From contig JANEZZ010001959.1 of assembly GCA_026122225.1 (NCBI GenBank), forward strand, positions 1,435,501 through 1,499,500: a DNA stretch of 64,000 nt, written 5' to 3'. Origin of the DNA: Heloderma charlesbogerti (taxonomy: Eukaryota; Chordata; Lepidosauria; Squamata; Helodermatidae). Made by a program: the position numbers and the translations under genes. Below the pieces are notes generated by a model. That model was not told where the DNA came from and did no database searches. It worked only from the letters and a program-made list of their open reading frames with translations. This document shows positions 32,166-43,680 of this stretch, one piece after another; the first letter of the stretch is position 1; every line of letters starts with the position of its first letter.

Positions 32166-33450
32166 TAGGGGAGGCTGAGAGAACAGAGGTGTTCATATCT
32201 TACATTCAATGCATGTGTAATCTGTGTGTGTATACAGATTGTTGATCTGTGCACACGTATAGTAATACTAATGTTACATTCAACTTGTGTACCATCTATG
32301 TACACTAGGACTGGGCAGCCTCCCAATCTCCCCCCTCCCCCACCAGAACCTACCAAGGAGCTGCACCCTGCTGTCACTATACTACCGAACATGCCACCAA
32401 AATTCAGCAGTGCAGCAGTGGGGAAAGAGTACGGGGAGCTGGCCACTTCCAGGAGCGCAATTATGTTTTAAGACAAAGTGTGCACTCCCCACATGTTTTG
32501 TTTTAAAGGAAAATCACAATTTTTTCCCCCATCACCAAATTTCAGCAGCAAATTCAGCAGTGCAGTGGGAAGGGCAGGGGGGATCACAAAACTGGCTAAA
32601 GATGTCACATGAGGCCTGTGGGCTATGCGTTGCACTCCCATGATGTACACTGAATGGAGATTGTAGATATATGCGCTGTCCAGTTATTCAAATCTAATGG
32701 AGTGTACGTGTGTTCATAGATGATAGCCCAGTGTTTTTAGATGATAGCCCAGTATCTTTTTGCTGACTTGAAGGCTATTCCTTCACCTGGAAGAACATGT
32801 GATAGAATACTGTAACTCTCGCACTGCTGATGTATTCTAGCTTTTTGATTAAGAGACAGGGGGCTGTATCCAATACTGCTGCTGTGCTCCGCTGTTCATG
32901 TTGCACCTGTAGGACCCACTGTTAGCACAACAGAGCAACCACAGAAACAAGCCAAAATGCACATTTCTAGAATGGGACAGGACAGCAAAGCTCCCTTCTG
33001 CCAGCTCTTCTACCTCTTCCATTTCAGAAACTAATATTTCAGCTTGTTTCAGTTGCTTTAGGAAGAGAGAGCTTTCCATTGGGCTGGCAAGGGGTCCCAT
33101 TGGGATGAGGGCAGCATTAGATATTGTCCAGTATAAATAAGGAATGGTTGAATCTTGAGTAAATGGGTTGTTTTTCGTTTAATTCAACCAATTGCTCAGG
33201 AAAGTACTGCTGCTTATTGACACGCAGTCCTAGTGTATTTAGGGAAGTTTGCATAGGATTGCACTGTCTGGAAAAGTTAATAATTCCTACATAAACCATT
33301 ATAAATGTAAGTAGTACAGTTATGTATAGGTTTGTTTTTTGTTTTTGTTTTGGAAAAAGAATCTACCTACCAGAAACACTACTATGAATGAACTGTGGCA
33401 ATTTTTATTGATGGGTTTGAATTTTAGCACAATTACAGACCTCATCAAGT
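32166..33450. other. Nothing firmly recognised
   Basis: No gene is supported. 32280-32640 is moderately GC-rich and could be an old DNA element, but I find no terminal repeats. Confidence 0.4.
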
Positions 33451-33454
33451 TGAT

Positions 33455-33590
33455 CAGCCTTCCTCAACCTGGTGCTCTCCAGATATTTTGGACTACAACT
33501 CCCAGAATCCACTCACCATGCTAGCAGGGGCTGATGGGAGGTGAAGTCCAAAACATCTGGAGGGCACCAGTTTGGGGAAGGCTGAAGTAG
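33455..33590. repeat. Foldback repeat family F
   Basis: Good inverted arms: GGTGCTCTCCAGATATTTTG with GGACTACAACTCCCAG on the left pairs with CTGATGGGAGGTGAAGTCC and AAACATCTGGAGGGCACC on the right. It is non-coding. Confidence 0.8.
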
Positions 33591-33699
33591 ATAATAGATT
33601 CTGAATTTCAAGTTATTAGATCAACGCATGTCATTTTTATAAGCAATAGAATTTTGAGGCTTATGCTGGCAGAACCTTTTTTTGCAACTTGCCTTGAAT

Positions 33700-34070
33700 T
33701 CAGGGGTGTTGAACCTCTTTCAGCCCAAGGGCCAAATTCCATTTTGGAGATGGTCTCAGAGGCTGCATGCAAGAGATGGGCAGGACAGGAGGCAAGGCCA
33801 AAGGCTAAATAGTTGGGGCCAAAAATACAAGCATATTTTAGCTTAAAACTTTTATTGCCAGTAACTAAGCCTTAGAAGCCATTCAACCTTTTAGAATGCG
33901 GGGACAGCTGCACAAAAGCCAGGAAACCACTGAAACTGGTAGTTATGGGAAAGTGGTGGGGCCTGGGGCAGGGTATGTGGTCATCTGGGAAATCCCAGAG
34001 GGCTGGATTGGGACCCCAGGAAGACCGGATTTGGACCCCAAGCCTGAGGTTCCTCACCCATCCCTTAATT
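33700..34070. mobile_element. hAT-like MITE, family G
   Basis: The left end CAGGGGTGTTGAACCTCTTT and the right end, read in reverse as GGGTGAGGAACCTCAGGCTT, look like diverged inverted termini. The interior AAAAGCCAGGAAACCACTG and CATCTGGGAAATCCCAGAG match (reversed) 12230-12350 and 55325-55425. The target duplication is not clear. Confidence 0.55.
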
Positions 34071-36119
34071 AATACTAATAATACATTTTACTTATATATA
34101 AAACAGTATTTCCTCCTTGTAGATATCGGCACACCAGCCCCATTGCCTATGAGCAGCATTTAAGTTTGCTTATTACCAGGTTGCATTTACCCCCAAAGGC
34201 CTTGGCCAACCTTAATCTTTGCACAACTTGACCTTCTCAGCCTAGGATAACCATCAATACAAGCTCTGTCTCTGCCTAAGGCAGAAGAGAACACATGCCA
34301 CCACCGGATTACACCCTCTTCCCCTTATCTTTGCTGCCACCTCTACATCAGCTCTATGGAGAGCCATGTGGCTAGACGAAGTGGCTGCACATGTCTTGTG
34401 ATACTGCCACAGCTGCTTCTTCAGACCACGTGGAGCTCTATTTTGCCATGCGGTACAATCCACTCCATAGAGCCACGTGGCAAAATAGGGGGGCATGCAA
34501 CAAGGGAAACAGAGGGCAGGCGGCTGCTCTAGAGAGCCCCACTAGCCACTGTCTTGCTGCAGCAAATGCCACAGCGGGAGAGCAGCTGGTGGGGCTCTCC
34601 AGAGCACCCACTGGAGATGCTGGGGCAGTGGTGGCAGGCCCTCCTGGTAGTGGCAGGGAAGCAGCGCAATTCACCAATCTGCCCAATCCTGATGTAGGTG
34701 TCTCACTCTGCTTCATGGGAGGGCCAACCCTGAATATTCCAAATGGGACAGGATTCTGTTAAAAAGCTTTGAAACAGGCTGACAATCAAAAACACTGTTC
34801 CCCCTTACTGTGAAGGGGAAAACCATACCTGCAGAACTTCTGCCTTCCTAAGATATCTTTAAGGAGGCAAAAAAAAAAAACTTTTGTCATACCAAGTATG
34901 GCACCCCATCCCTACCCACTATATCAATTAATCAAATATAAATTAAGTGGGACATAGAAAGTTTGTCTTGATAACCTGAGACTTAACAGTAGCTTCAGTC
35001 CCAGTCAATGTGTTCTCACTTTCCCCCAGACACCAAGAACTGAAAGTGTGACCTCAGACTACAGTGAGAATCTGGTTAGACTATACAGCTCTCATATATT
35101 TGTGGATTAGTCACAGAGTGAATGTGCCATTCAGAAACATTAGCAAACACTGCTAGAATCTAAAGCTTCCATCATGAAAATCACCCGAATTCCCTCTTAC
35201 CAGGAATAGCCACATGGGAGTCTTTCTTTGCTTTTGGTTTCATATCTTAGTATGAAATCAGGTCACCAGGAAGCTACAAAGGCAGGGAAAGCACCAGTGC
35301 AGGAATCAGAGAAGAGAGAGTCTCTCAAATTCACTAAAACATAACTTATTCAACCCTGTGCTTACTTTTGCTTACTTCAACCCTATGAGTATTTTTTGTC
35401 AGGGGCACTTGTAGAGCACATAGAAAATACAGATTATTGTTTCGTTGTACTGTAAAGGTTCTCTCTCACACTCCATCAGGAAGCTACACCAAAACAACCC
35501 CTGAAAACCCCATACCGCAAGAGATTTTAGACATTTTCCTGTGGCTGAAATGTCACCCACATATGGTTTCTATCAATTTTATGGTGAGAGGCTCTGTGCT
35601 TTTAACACCTGGATAACTAGCATATAAAACAGAAATCAACAAATAAACACTTTCCTGACATTGATATTCAGTAAAGAGAAAGTCTTCAGCTGATTATTTT
35701 TGCCAGTTATGAAGCTGTTAAAACCATGGAGCCCCTACCCATAAAATGATAGCAGTTTAACATTGACACTGACATTGCAATTTCCTTCTGTGTCTATGAA
35801 AATTGTAGAGGAAACAGTGTGGTGTCAAAATGGAGGCACATTGGGAAAGCCTTGTGCAGGCATCAGCCAAAGAACTGTGAAAATGTAGCATATCCTCATT
35901 ATTTAGGAGAGATGCTACGGCTCCTTCAGACAGCCCTGATACAGTTTTTAATAAGATGCTACCTCCTGTGCTATTTGAAACAAAACGGTTAAGCTTATAT
36001 AATTTGTACTTGCAGTCTGGTTGACTCAAAATAGACATCCCAGGAATGTCTTTCGTTAAACATGTGAGTGTGTGTGTGTGTTTGTATTTGTATTTACATA
36101 CAAATATGTTTGTACGTAA
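34071..36119. other. Anonymous DNA with one hairpin and one possible hAT end
   Basis: A hairpin pairs CTATTTTGCCATGCGG (34438-34453) with CCACGTGGCAAAATAG (34480-34495). TGCTTCATGGGAGGGCCAACCC near 34709-34730 resembles the terminus seen at 54325-54348 and may be the end of a short hAT-like element. The rest, including 35000-36060, is not recognised. A GT run sits at 36067-36082. Confidence 0.4.
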
Positions 36120-36240
36120 ATGGTTTTTATATTCTGTCTAATACTGTATTTTTTTAGGTTTTTAATATTTGTAAACCTGCCTGAGAGCTTTGGCAACTCG
36201 GCAGTATAGAAATGTAATAAATGAAATGAAATATAATGAA
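36120..36240 (+). mobile_element. L2 LINE 3' tail fragment
   Basis: GTAAACCTGCCTGAGAGCTT, TCGGCAGTATAGAAATG and an AATAAATGAAATGAAAT tail match the L2 3' UTR seen at 11530-11601. Confidence 0.75.
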
Positions 36241-36616
36241 ATCAAACTGAATCCTGAGATAGGTTAAATGCCCTATCTGCTTTTGATATCTGTAGGGTCT
36301 TTTGAAAAACTCTCCTTAACCTGGCACCTCAGTCCAGCAGTGTAAAGTGGATTAGATTAACAATTAGATGTCTAGTTACTGCAGCTTTACTGATAAGAAA
36401 TAAATCCACCCTAAAATGTGTAGGTGCCACCATCCATTGAGAAAGCAGTGGATACTGTCAGAAGTGGGTGCTTCGGACAGAAGATTTAACCGAATTCTCT
36501 GCCAGCTTCCAGATTCTAACCACACAACTTATTTTCCCAAAGGGTTAATGTAATCTTGCTTAGTAACTTGGCAACAGATCAAATCCATTACCATGGGATA
36601 AAATAAGCTTAATTAG

Positions 36617-36952
36617 AGGGCTTTTCTACACAAGGCATTAATTGTGCACTCACTCATGGTTGTTTACAAGTTCTTTAGACGATGACGTGACCCTCCAGTT
36701 TCACTTCTGTTTTTTAACAGCACTTTCCCAGGTTTTTTTAGAGCAGGAAAAATGGAGTATTCTTTCTCTAAGTGAAAGAAAACATGTTTTCCTACTTGTG
36801 TAATTGTTTTATTCCACCATAGCACAGCACCACCTACAGGTTAAGTAGTGGGAAAACAGGAAAGGAAAAGCTCCTTGTGTAGAGATCAGATTTCAATTCT
36901 GCAACAAAACTGAAAGTAGATACAGTGGATTAACAGCCTTGTGTAGAAAAGG
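36617..36952. mobile_element. MITE family C, best-preserved termini
   Basis: The terminal inverted repeats GGCTTTTCTACACAAGGC (36619-36636) and GCCTTGTGTAGAAAAGG (36936-36952) pair over 17 bp. The interior shares TTCTTTAGACGATGACGTG and CACCACCTACAGG with the copy at 59893-61160. It has no coding capacity. The superfamily is uncertain because the target duplication is ambiguous (possibly TAGA). Confidence 0.8.
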
Positions 36953-37084
36953 TAGAATCCCACCTGACCGTCAGAATGAACAGATTTATTTAGCACACAC
37001 AAAGAACACAAAATTACACTCAGAGAAACAAAAAACAAAAAGGTATTTTTAATAAACTTACCCCAGTTGGTATAATATATAGAT

Positions 37085-37215
37085 CAGGGTTGGGGAATAT
37101 GTAGCCTTCCAGATATTGTTGGACTGCAACTCCCATCATTCCTTGCTATTGGCTTTGCTAGCTAGGGCTGATGGGAGTTACAGTCCAATCACATCTCAAA
37201 GCCCACGTGTTCCCC
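37085..37215. repeat. Foldback repeat family F
   Basis: GGACTGCAACTCCCATCAT pairs with CTGATGGGAGTTACAGTCC. The outer TTGGGGAATATGTAG pairs loosely with CACGTGTTCCCCACC. Confidence 0.75.
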
Positions 37216-38629
37216 ACCACTGATGATGTTTCTAGCTTTCTTGGTTATGGAAGAAAAGAAACCATAGCAAAAAGCAGCTGTTTTCAAGTTAGAAATCCAG
37301 CATTCTTTCTTGTTTTGGCAAGAGGCACAGCATGGAATTCAGGTTTTGCCACTTCGGTGGCTGAAGACTGATGCCTCAAGCTGAAGACAAACAGCAGACA
37401 TGACTTTGTTTTCACAGCGAAAAATAGCTGTGAAACTGGCCTTAGGGCACAATGTGATCCAGGAAGGAAAACAATAGACTGAGAACTGACATGTCATAAT
37501 GCCTTCTAGAATGCTCTCGTCTTCAGGCCAAGCTTAAGGCAGCTTAAGGCCAGACCTGTTCTTGGCAATATTCATCTGGGTGTTTTGATACTGCCTGAGG
37601 TGATCATGAAACAAAGGCAAGGAGCAAACAATGGAGTCTGAGCAATTAGAAATGGAGGCACCTCTAGGCACAGACTAACACAGGTGATACGTGCCTCCAG
37701 ATGAGACTTTAATTCTGCCATCATTCATGGAATTTTGGGCAAAGGGGTCCAGACATCATCCCTGTTCTCAGGTAATGACAACCCACCAATTTAAAAACCT
37801 CTTCCCCCTTTTTTTAGAAAAGCTTCTTCACCTTTTAGCCCACAACACACGATCGGCTCCTTTGTAGGTTGTGAAGCATTGTAGGGCCATGCCCCTTCCG
37901 GGCAGGAGCATTTCCGCTCATTGCAGCCCTTTCCCATGGAAATGCTATGGCTGCCAGTGGTTGGTGCACACGCCAACATGGCCAACCACCCGCACGCCAC
38001 TTCTGGCGTGGCCAGGCCACCCACACAAGGGAGGCCTTGGATACTACTCTTGGACTGCTGGGTTGTTAATGGGTTAATCAACCCAGTGGTTAACCCAAAA
38101 ACAAACGATTGGTTAACCACTTAGCCCCTAAACAACTCACCAGTCTGGGTTCGCATGTCACACTGCACGACCTATGCAGGAGCTGATCATGGCTTGTGCA
38201 GTAAAAGTGGAAGAGGCAGGTGCAATTGTATATGTGGTGGCAAGGCCTTATGGAGTGTAAACCTTGTGAACCTTTAGCAATTGGAGTTGCACAGCAATGA
38301 ACTGTCCTGATAGACTTTAATTATCCTCGTATACAATGATTAGCAGTGTTGAAAGACTTAAGGGCATACTAGCCTTAAAAAAAGATAATTGCAACTGCAG
38401 AGGCCCCAGTTCAGATCAGAGCTGCATACTGGAGCGAGGCTCCATGCAATTTTTTTTTATTAATACACTAACACCCAAAGCTGTTCTTTCCTACAAGGGC
38501 GGGAACTGACAGGTTCCAGTATGATACCTGCACATTCCCTGCCCCCATGGATCAAATGGGGAGTAACTGGGAATTTACACAAACACACACACACACGTGC
38601 CACAGTCCCAATGTGAGCCAGGGGTCCCC
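37216..38629. other. Anonymous DNA with a palindromic segment
   Basis: 38055-38118 is rich in inverted GGTTAACC-type words (GGGTTAATCAACCC, GTGGTTAACCC, TTGGTTAACCAC) and resembles the word use of element J at 51690-52105. A CA run occurs at 38579-38596. No gene is supported. Confidence 0.4.
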
Positions 38630-39174
38630 AGAGCTAATATTTAGTGGGGGTGTACGCCGACCCCCTGCTTTGGCTTCGATCCCAATTTGGTGCTTTGGAT
38701 AATGGCACATATCTCTTTGGACTGATTCAGCATCAGTATTGAACCTAAGGCGTGGTTTGGAAATCTGAGGATTTGTGCTTCCCATTGACTATCATAGGAC
38801 ATTTTAAAAATGGCTACAACCTTTTTTTTTCTGTTGCTCAGAATTGGATGATAGTTTCAGCTTTAGTAGCCCTTCAGGAGAAGACTATGCCTGTCCAATG
38901 TCAGAAAAATAGGTGCAGAGGGGTTTGTGCTATATGTCTTTATATTCTGATTTTTGTTTAAAAAAGAACTGCTGATAGCCTTTTTTATTTCTTGGCAGAA
39001 CTGGATGAACATCTCATGGATGGTTGCCCCTTCTGAGTGGATCAAATCTGCCAAATTTCAGAATGATAGCCACGAAGACATTTGCGCAAGAACAGCATTG
39101 TCATTTTAAGGGTCTCCAAATGAGAATGTACTTATCCCCCAAAGTTCCTTGTGGACCATTGCTCTGAAAATAAC
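38630..39174. mobile_element. Second fragment of the 39-kb hAT family
   Basis: CCCATTGACTATCATAGGAC, ATTTTAAAAATGGCTACAAC and GATCAAATCTGCCAAATTTC parallel 39340-39450 in order (TGACTTGCACTAG, AATGGCCATAAC, CTATCTGCCAAATTTCAG). It therefore looks like an older, end-less copy of the same family lying directly left of the complete one. Confidence 0.45.
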
Positions 39175-40211
39175 TAGGGCTGTGCACGGACCTTCGCTTC
39201 GGATGCCAGTTCAGACCTTCCAAAGCACCCCCATTTCACTTCAGACCGATTCAGACCCAATCCACTTTGCTTCAGATTTGGATCCAAAGTGAGATTCGGA
39301 TATCCGAGTCATTCTGATATGACATTTTCCTATTGACTTGCACTAGAAAACAGAAATGGCCATAACAATTTCAGTTTTCATGATAAATACATGATATTTG
39401 GGGACCTGTCAGGTCCTGTGGAGGTGATCCTATCTGCCAAATTTCAGAGTTTGAGCCAGTAGTTTTTGTGCTAGGCACAGATAAAATTTGATTTTTTCAA
39501 CAAAAACTCTCAAGGCAAAGAACTATAACTTTTCACTGGTTGCACAGAAATGCATGAAACTTGGGTACCTGTCAGCTCCCATGGATGGGATTCCATCTGC
39601 CAAATGTCAGACAGTTTGGCCCAGTAGCTTTTATGCCAGGTGCAGCTAAAATGTGCTTTGTTCAGAAACTCAAACCAAAGGTCAGAAGGGATAAGCAGAG
39701 AAGTTAGGTATTGAAATGGTGATTAGGGGGAGGTCACTATCCATAATCTCTGCTGTAGGTTTCTTTGAAGTGCAAAATAACCCCTTTCCCCTAGTACAAG
39801 TTCCTATTCATGGTCAATAACCTCAGGCTCTCTCTGGCTGAATGGAATACACATTGCCTGGGGAAAAAACATCAGCTGGTAGGCAGGCTAGCAGAGTGCT
39901 TTTTCAACACAAACTCTCAAAGAGCTATAACTTTTATCTGGTTGATCAGAGGTGCATGAAATCTGGGCAATGGGCAGACCGCATGCCAACACCTCGAAGA
40001 TGCCTCATATTGGGTTTGCTTTGCCACACAGTGTAGTATTATTTAAATAATAGATGTTGTGTGTGTAGTGCTTTGCCCACTGTAATTTGAAATGTGGATG
40101 TGTGTAGTGGTTTGCTTGACCACAACACAAGCACAGACACACAAGAGCAAAAGAAAAGCAAATACAGAACTACCTACAAGTAAAGAAAAAGTTTTTTTTA
40201 TTTTTTTAGGG

Positions 40212-40423
40212 TGTAATAAGTTTGGGACCATAACTTAAGAAGATAACATGGTGTTTTTTATTAAATAGAGTTTTTATTAAATAGAGTAACAACAAGCAGT
40301 TCTTTGCTGGAGCTCTCTCAGCCAGTCCAGGCTCCACCCCCCTCACCTCACTCTCCAGGGATCATCTCCAAATTCCCATTCCAATGTTTCTTGTAAGGAA
40401 ATGTCTCTAAATTACTACAATCA
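40212..40423 (-). repeat. 3' LTR of the gypsy element
   Basis: It is a direct repeat of 41715-41912. Both share TGTAATAAGTTTGGG, CTTTGCTGGAG, CCAGTCCAGGCTCCACC and AATGTTTCTTGTAAGG. It differs by several substitutions and by a duplicated TTTTATTAAATAGAG (40257-40286). The divergence means the insertion is not recent. Confidence 0.9.
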
Positions 40424-40563
40424 TTATATCTCCTTTTTTTCTCAGCCAACAGTAACAAACACCAACAGTTAACTCTGAACTACATTCTGTAGAGGAGAGG
40501 TTACTAGCACATCACTCCAGAGTGAGTCTTTACCGCTCACTTCCCTGCTCTATACCAGGCCGC

Positions 40564-40896
40564 TCAACAAGTTTCTATAAGTCTCTGTGGTGCTTTCACC
40601 ACCCTTCCTGACTGCTGGGGCATCTCACTTTCCTTCACTTTGTCTTCTATAATGTCATGCTGAGGAACAATTCCTTTTTCATCCTGCTCCTGTAACCATG
40701 CAAGTGTCGCTGATGTACGGTCTGCTCTGTTCTCACCTGCTGGAGCAACTGTATAATTTGGGGGGAGTGCCTGGCGATCCCAGTGATTATGTTGAAAAGT
40801 CTCTCCCTGATCTGTCTGAATTAAATATGATTGTGGATGCACTAGCTGCTGGACAGTGCCCCTCTGATCCCAGATATTGGAGCTGTAATTTCTCAT
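40564..40896 (-). pseudogene. Gypsy pol C-terminal tail
   Basis: The open segment contains SYLIQTDQGETFQHNHW (like the integrase C-terminal YxVxTDxGxxxRRNRxHL block) and SGRVVKAPQRLIE near the end (like the SGRVxxxPxR terminus of gypsy pol). It lies directly upstream of the purine tract and 3' LTR. The catalytic domains are missing. Confidence 0.7.
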
Positions 40897-40986
40897 GCAC
40901 GCTTTTCACCTGGTTGCAGACCAGGGAGCTCTTTTGCTCTTTTGTCAAAATGATGTTTTTGCAGTTGCTTCAGAACTTCTTTCTTG

Positions 40987-41511
40987 TTATTGCTTGCTTA
41001 AAGCATGGACAGTCTCTTCAGCAGGCCTCAGTTCTTTTGCTTGGGGCCTCACTACCTCTGCTGCCCTGCATATCTTGGGAGTTTTTTCTAGTGTGAGATC
41101 TTCATGCAACAGCCTTTCTCGTATTGCATTCTCCCTAATACCACAGATAATCCTGTCTCTGATCAGAGAGTCTGTCAGGGTCCCAACGACACAGGTCTTG
41201 CTAAGGGTTTTGAGCTCCATAGCATATTGCTCTATGCTTTCATCCATTTTCTGCAAGCATGTAAAAAAGTTATGCCTTTCAAAGGTCTCACTCTTTGGGG
41301 GTATACAAGACTCCTCAAATTTTAACATTACTGCACTGAACTTCATGTTTTCCCCTTCCGCAAACTGGAAATTATTGTAAATCTCTAATGCTTCCTCCCC
41401 CACCACATGAAGCAGTATTGATGATTTTACTTTATCAGATTTCTCTTCAGCCCATGGCTGCCAAACAGAGTTCAAATCTTTGCTTGAATTTTCTCCAGTT
41501 TTCTGCAACAT
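40987..41511 (-). pseudogene. Gypsy gag (capsid region)
   Basis: 174 open codons. The block ILLHVVGEEALEIYNNFQFA, followed by a Lys/Phe-rich linker, FFTCLQKMDESIEQYAMELK, LIRDRIICGIRE and RERLLHEDLTLEKTPKICRA, is the retrotransposon-gag capsid pattern of Ty3/gypsy elements. The zinc-knuckle part and the rest of the polyprotein are absent; the frame runs into the deletion junction near 40980. The capsid-type protein would assemble element particles in the cytoplasm (family knowledge). It is not functional alone. Confidence 0.8.
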
Positions 41512-41714
41512 TCCCAGGCATTTGCAGGCTGGATGGGGGTTGTAACAGCTCCATAGTTACCTTTGTGCTGTAGAAGCTGGTGGCTTTTCTGCTAAATCAA
41601 GGCCAGACGACGGGCCTTTGGGTAGGGCCCTTCTTGCCCACAGCGCTCAGCTGGCCCAAGGCAGACGAAAGGTACACAGCTTCAGAAGCCTTGTGGCCTC
41701 CACTTCTGACACCG

Positions 41715-41912
41715 TGTAATAAGTTTGGGTCCATATCTTAAGAAGATAACGTGGTGGTTTTTATTAAACAAAGTTGTAACAACAAGCAGTTCTTTGCTGG
41801 AGTGATCCCAGCCAGTCCAGGCTCCACCCCCTCACCCCACTCTCCAAGGATCATCTCCAAATGCCCATCCCAATGTTTCTTGTAAGGAAATGTCTCTAAA
41901 TTACTACAATCA
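41715..41912 (-). repeat. 5' LTR of the gypsy element
   Basis: Partner of the LTR at 40212-40423. It is the 5' LTR because the primer-binding site and gag lie next to it on the minus strand. Confidence 0.9.
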
Positions 41913-42004
41913 CTACATAGAGGAAAGGTAAAGAGTTCAAAAATGGGAAGGGAAGGAATACAGGAATTGAGAAGGGGGTGGGGGAGAGCCAAGAACAAGG
42001 AAAG

Positions 42005-42036
<32 letters not shown>

Positions 42037-43299
42037 GAGATTTTTAAAGGATCTAGCCAGAAAACTACAAAGAAAGAGTTGACCTGAGAACGGCAGGGGC
42101 AGGGAGGAATAAACCAAAGAACAAGGCAAGGCAAGGAAACTACTTTTTAAACATTCCTTGTTTTTTTTTATAATGACTCTAGAAATAAAGACAAAAAACT
42201 AATAGGATGGTTGAATAATTCAGATGGGGGATTGGGGGCAAAGAACAAGCTAAGGAAAGGAGGAAACTAAACTACTAAAGTACTAAATGTTTTTGGTTTT
42301 TAAATTAATAATATAGAAAAGAAAGCAAGAGAATAGTTGAATTGAGAAGGGCAGGGCAGGAAAGGATAAGAAGATGCTGCAGTACAAAGTACACAGCTTT
42401 CTCTCTTGCATAATGAATGAATGCAAGCTTTTTTTCTCCAATAAATACAGTATTCCCCCCACTCTTCCACCATTGTCACTGATTGAAGACTGCTGGGTTA
42501 AGTTCAGTCCTAATTTGGCAACTAGAGTTGCCATTTGCCAAAGCTCATTCCTTCCTCCTCCTCCTCCTCTCCCCCTCCCCATTCCTCCTCCTCCTCTCCC
42601 CTCCCTGATCTCTCACAAGTTGATACATTTTGGAGACAGGCTGTCTGGGCTTCAGAAGGCATGGGAAGAGTTCCAAATCTCCAAAGCGGACCAAGGAGCT
42701 TTGTCAGTGACCCGCTTCACTTCAGAGCACCTCATGCTGTTATGATCCTCTTCACATCTCACCGAGGCACCCCCAAAGCTCCCCGATTCGCCTCAGTATT
42801 TGGATTTGGCACCGAAGCGATACACAGCCCTAGAAATAACAGACATCCTTAAGTTGCCTGTAAGCATGAAACCTACAAAGTTTAATAAGAATAGGTACAG
42901 TGTTCCATGTGGAAGAGGAGTTCTCTAATTTGGGAGGGAGAAGGGATTCGCTTCCCCTTCCCTCCCCCCCCATGGTTTTTGTGGGCAATTGGTATGAAAA
43001 TGGCACACTTCATAGCGGTGTCCTCAGGAAAGAAACCTGAACATTTTTAGAAGGACCAGTGCAGGGTTAGGAGAGTTATGATGATTGAAACCAGTTTAAG
43101 GCTTTTTTTCTCATAGTGAAGCTTGGTGGTGTTGGAAGAATGGCCATCTTTGTCCAGTTTTTGCCCTCCCCCCCCGGCACACTGATTGGCGTCTATGGTA
43201 AAATATGCACTAGGATTAGAAGGTGGGCCTGTCAGTAACTCAGCCACAGTCCCGCAATCCCCACTCCCATTGCAGCGTTAAAACAAAACAATACTATGG

Positions 43300-43680
43300 A
43301 GATGTAGGGCCTGTTCGGGCCATCGCAACGGGAAAAGAAGCCATCATGGCTTCTCGTCACCCCCATGCATGCAACCACCATTTGCATAATCCCCTGCGAT
43401 GCAGCATGGGTTGGCGTGTCATCTGAACCTGGCGCGTGGCACAGCTGGGGTCGCTTCATACCCACCCTACAACCTCTGCTGCTCATCGTGGGTTGTAGGG
43501 TACATATACAGCCATCCTCGCCACGCCTCGCGCTGGGTTCTGACATCATGCCAACCTGCACTGCATCCAGGGAGACTGATTATGCAAATGGTGGTCTCAC
43601 ACGTGGCACACAACGGGGATGGGGAGGGAAGACACAATGGCGTCTTTTCCTGTCGCGATCATCCAACCCCAGCCATAAAG
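43300..43680. mobile_element. Foldback MITE, family D (longer copy)
   Basis: GGAAAAGAAGCCATCATGGC on the left pairs with a decayed GACACAATGGCGTCTTTTCC on the right. The outer GTTCGGGCCATCGCAAC pairs with GTCGCGATCATCCAACCCC. The centre has the stem CCCTACAACC/GGTTGTAGGG. It is related to 6853-7072. Confidence 0.7.

Larger units (their letters stand above)
40212..41912 (-). mobile_element. Ty3/gypsy LTR element, internally deleted
   Basis: Two LTRs (40212-40423 and 41715-41912) are direct repeats with TG...CA ends. They enclose a gag frame next to the 5' LTR and a pol C-terminal tail next to the 3' LTR. The middle of pol (protease, RT, RNase H, most of integrase) is gone. On the plus strand the primer-binding site reads CCACTTCTGACACC (41700-41713), which matches the 3' end of tRNA-Leu and lies one base from the LTR. 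A purine-rich tract (reverse of TCTCCTTTTTTTCTC, 40428-40442) abuts the 3' LTR. I could not find a flanking target duplication. Confidence 0.88.
39175..42832. mobile_element. hAT-like element, about 2 kb before a gypsy insertion
   Basis: The left end TAGGGCTGTGCACGG and the right end, reverse TAGGGCTGTGTATCG, are inverted. They are flanked by AAAATAAC (39167-39174) and GAAATAAC (42833-42840), an 8-bp duplication with one mismatch. Inside are degenerate internal repeats: AACTCTCAAAGAGCTATAAC at 39911-39930 resembles AACTCTCAAGGCAAAGAACT near 39508, and TCTGCCAAATTTCAG/TCTGCCAAATGTCAG recur. GA-rich and CTCC-rich tracts lie on the right. I find no transposase frame, so it is non-autonomous. The gypsy remnant at 40212-41912 interrupts it. 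Confidence 0.75.

Noticed and set aside
40212..41912. Endogenous retrovirus
   Set aside because: gag is of the Ty3/gypsy type, there is no envelope region, and the primer site and compact LTRs fit a gypsy retrotransposon.
39175..42832. hAT transposase within the 39-kb element
   Set aside because: No frame shows a transposase core or zinc-finger. The only coding remains belong to the nested gypsy element.
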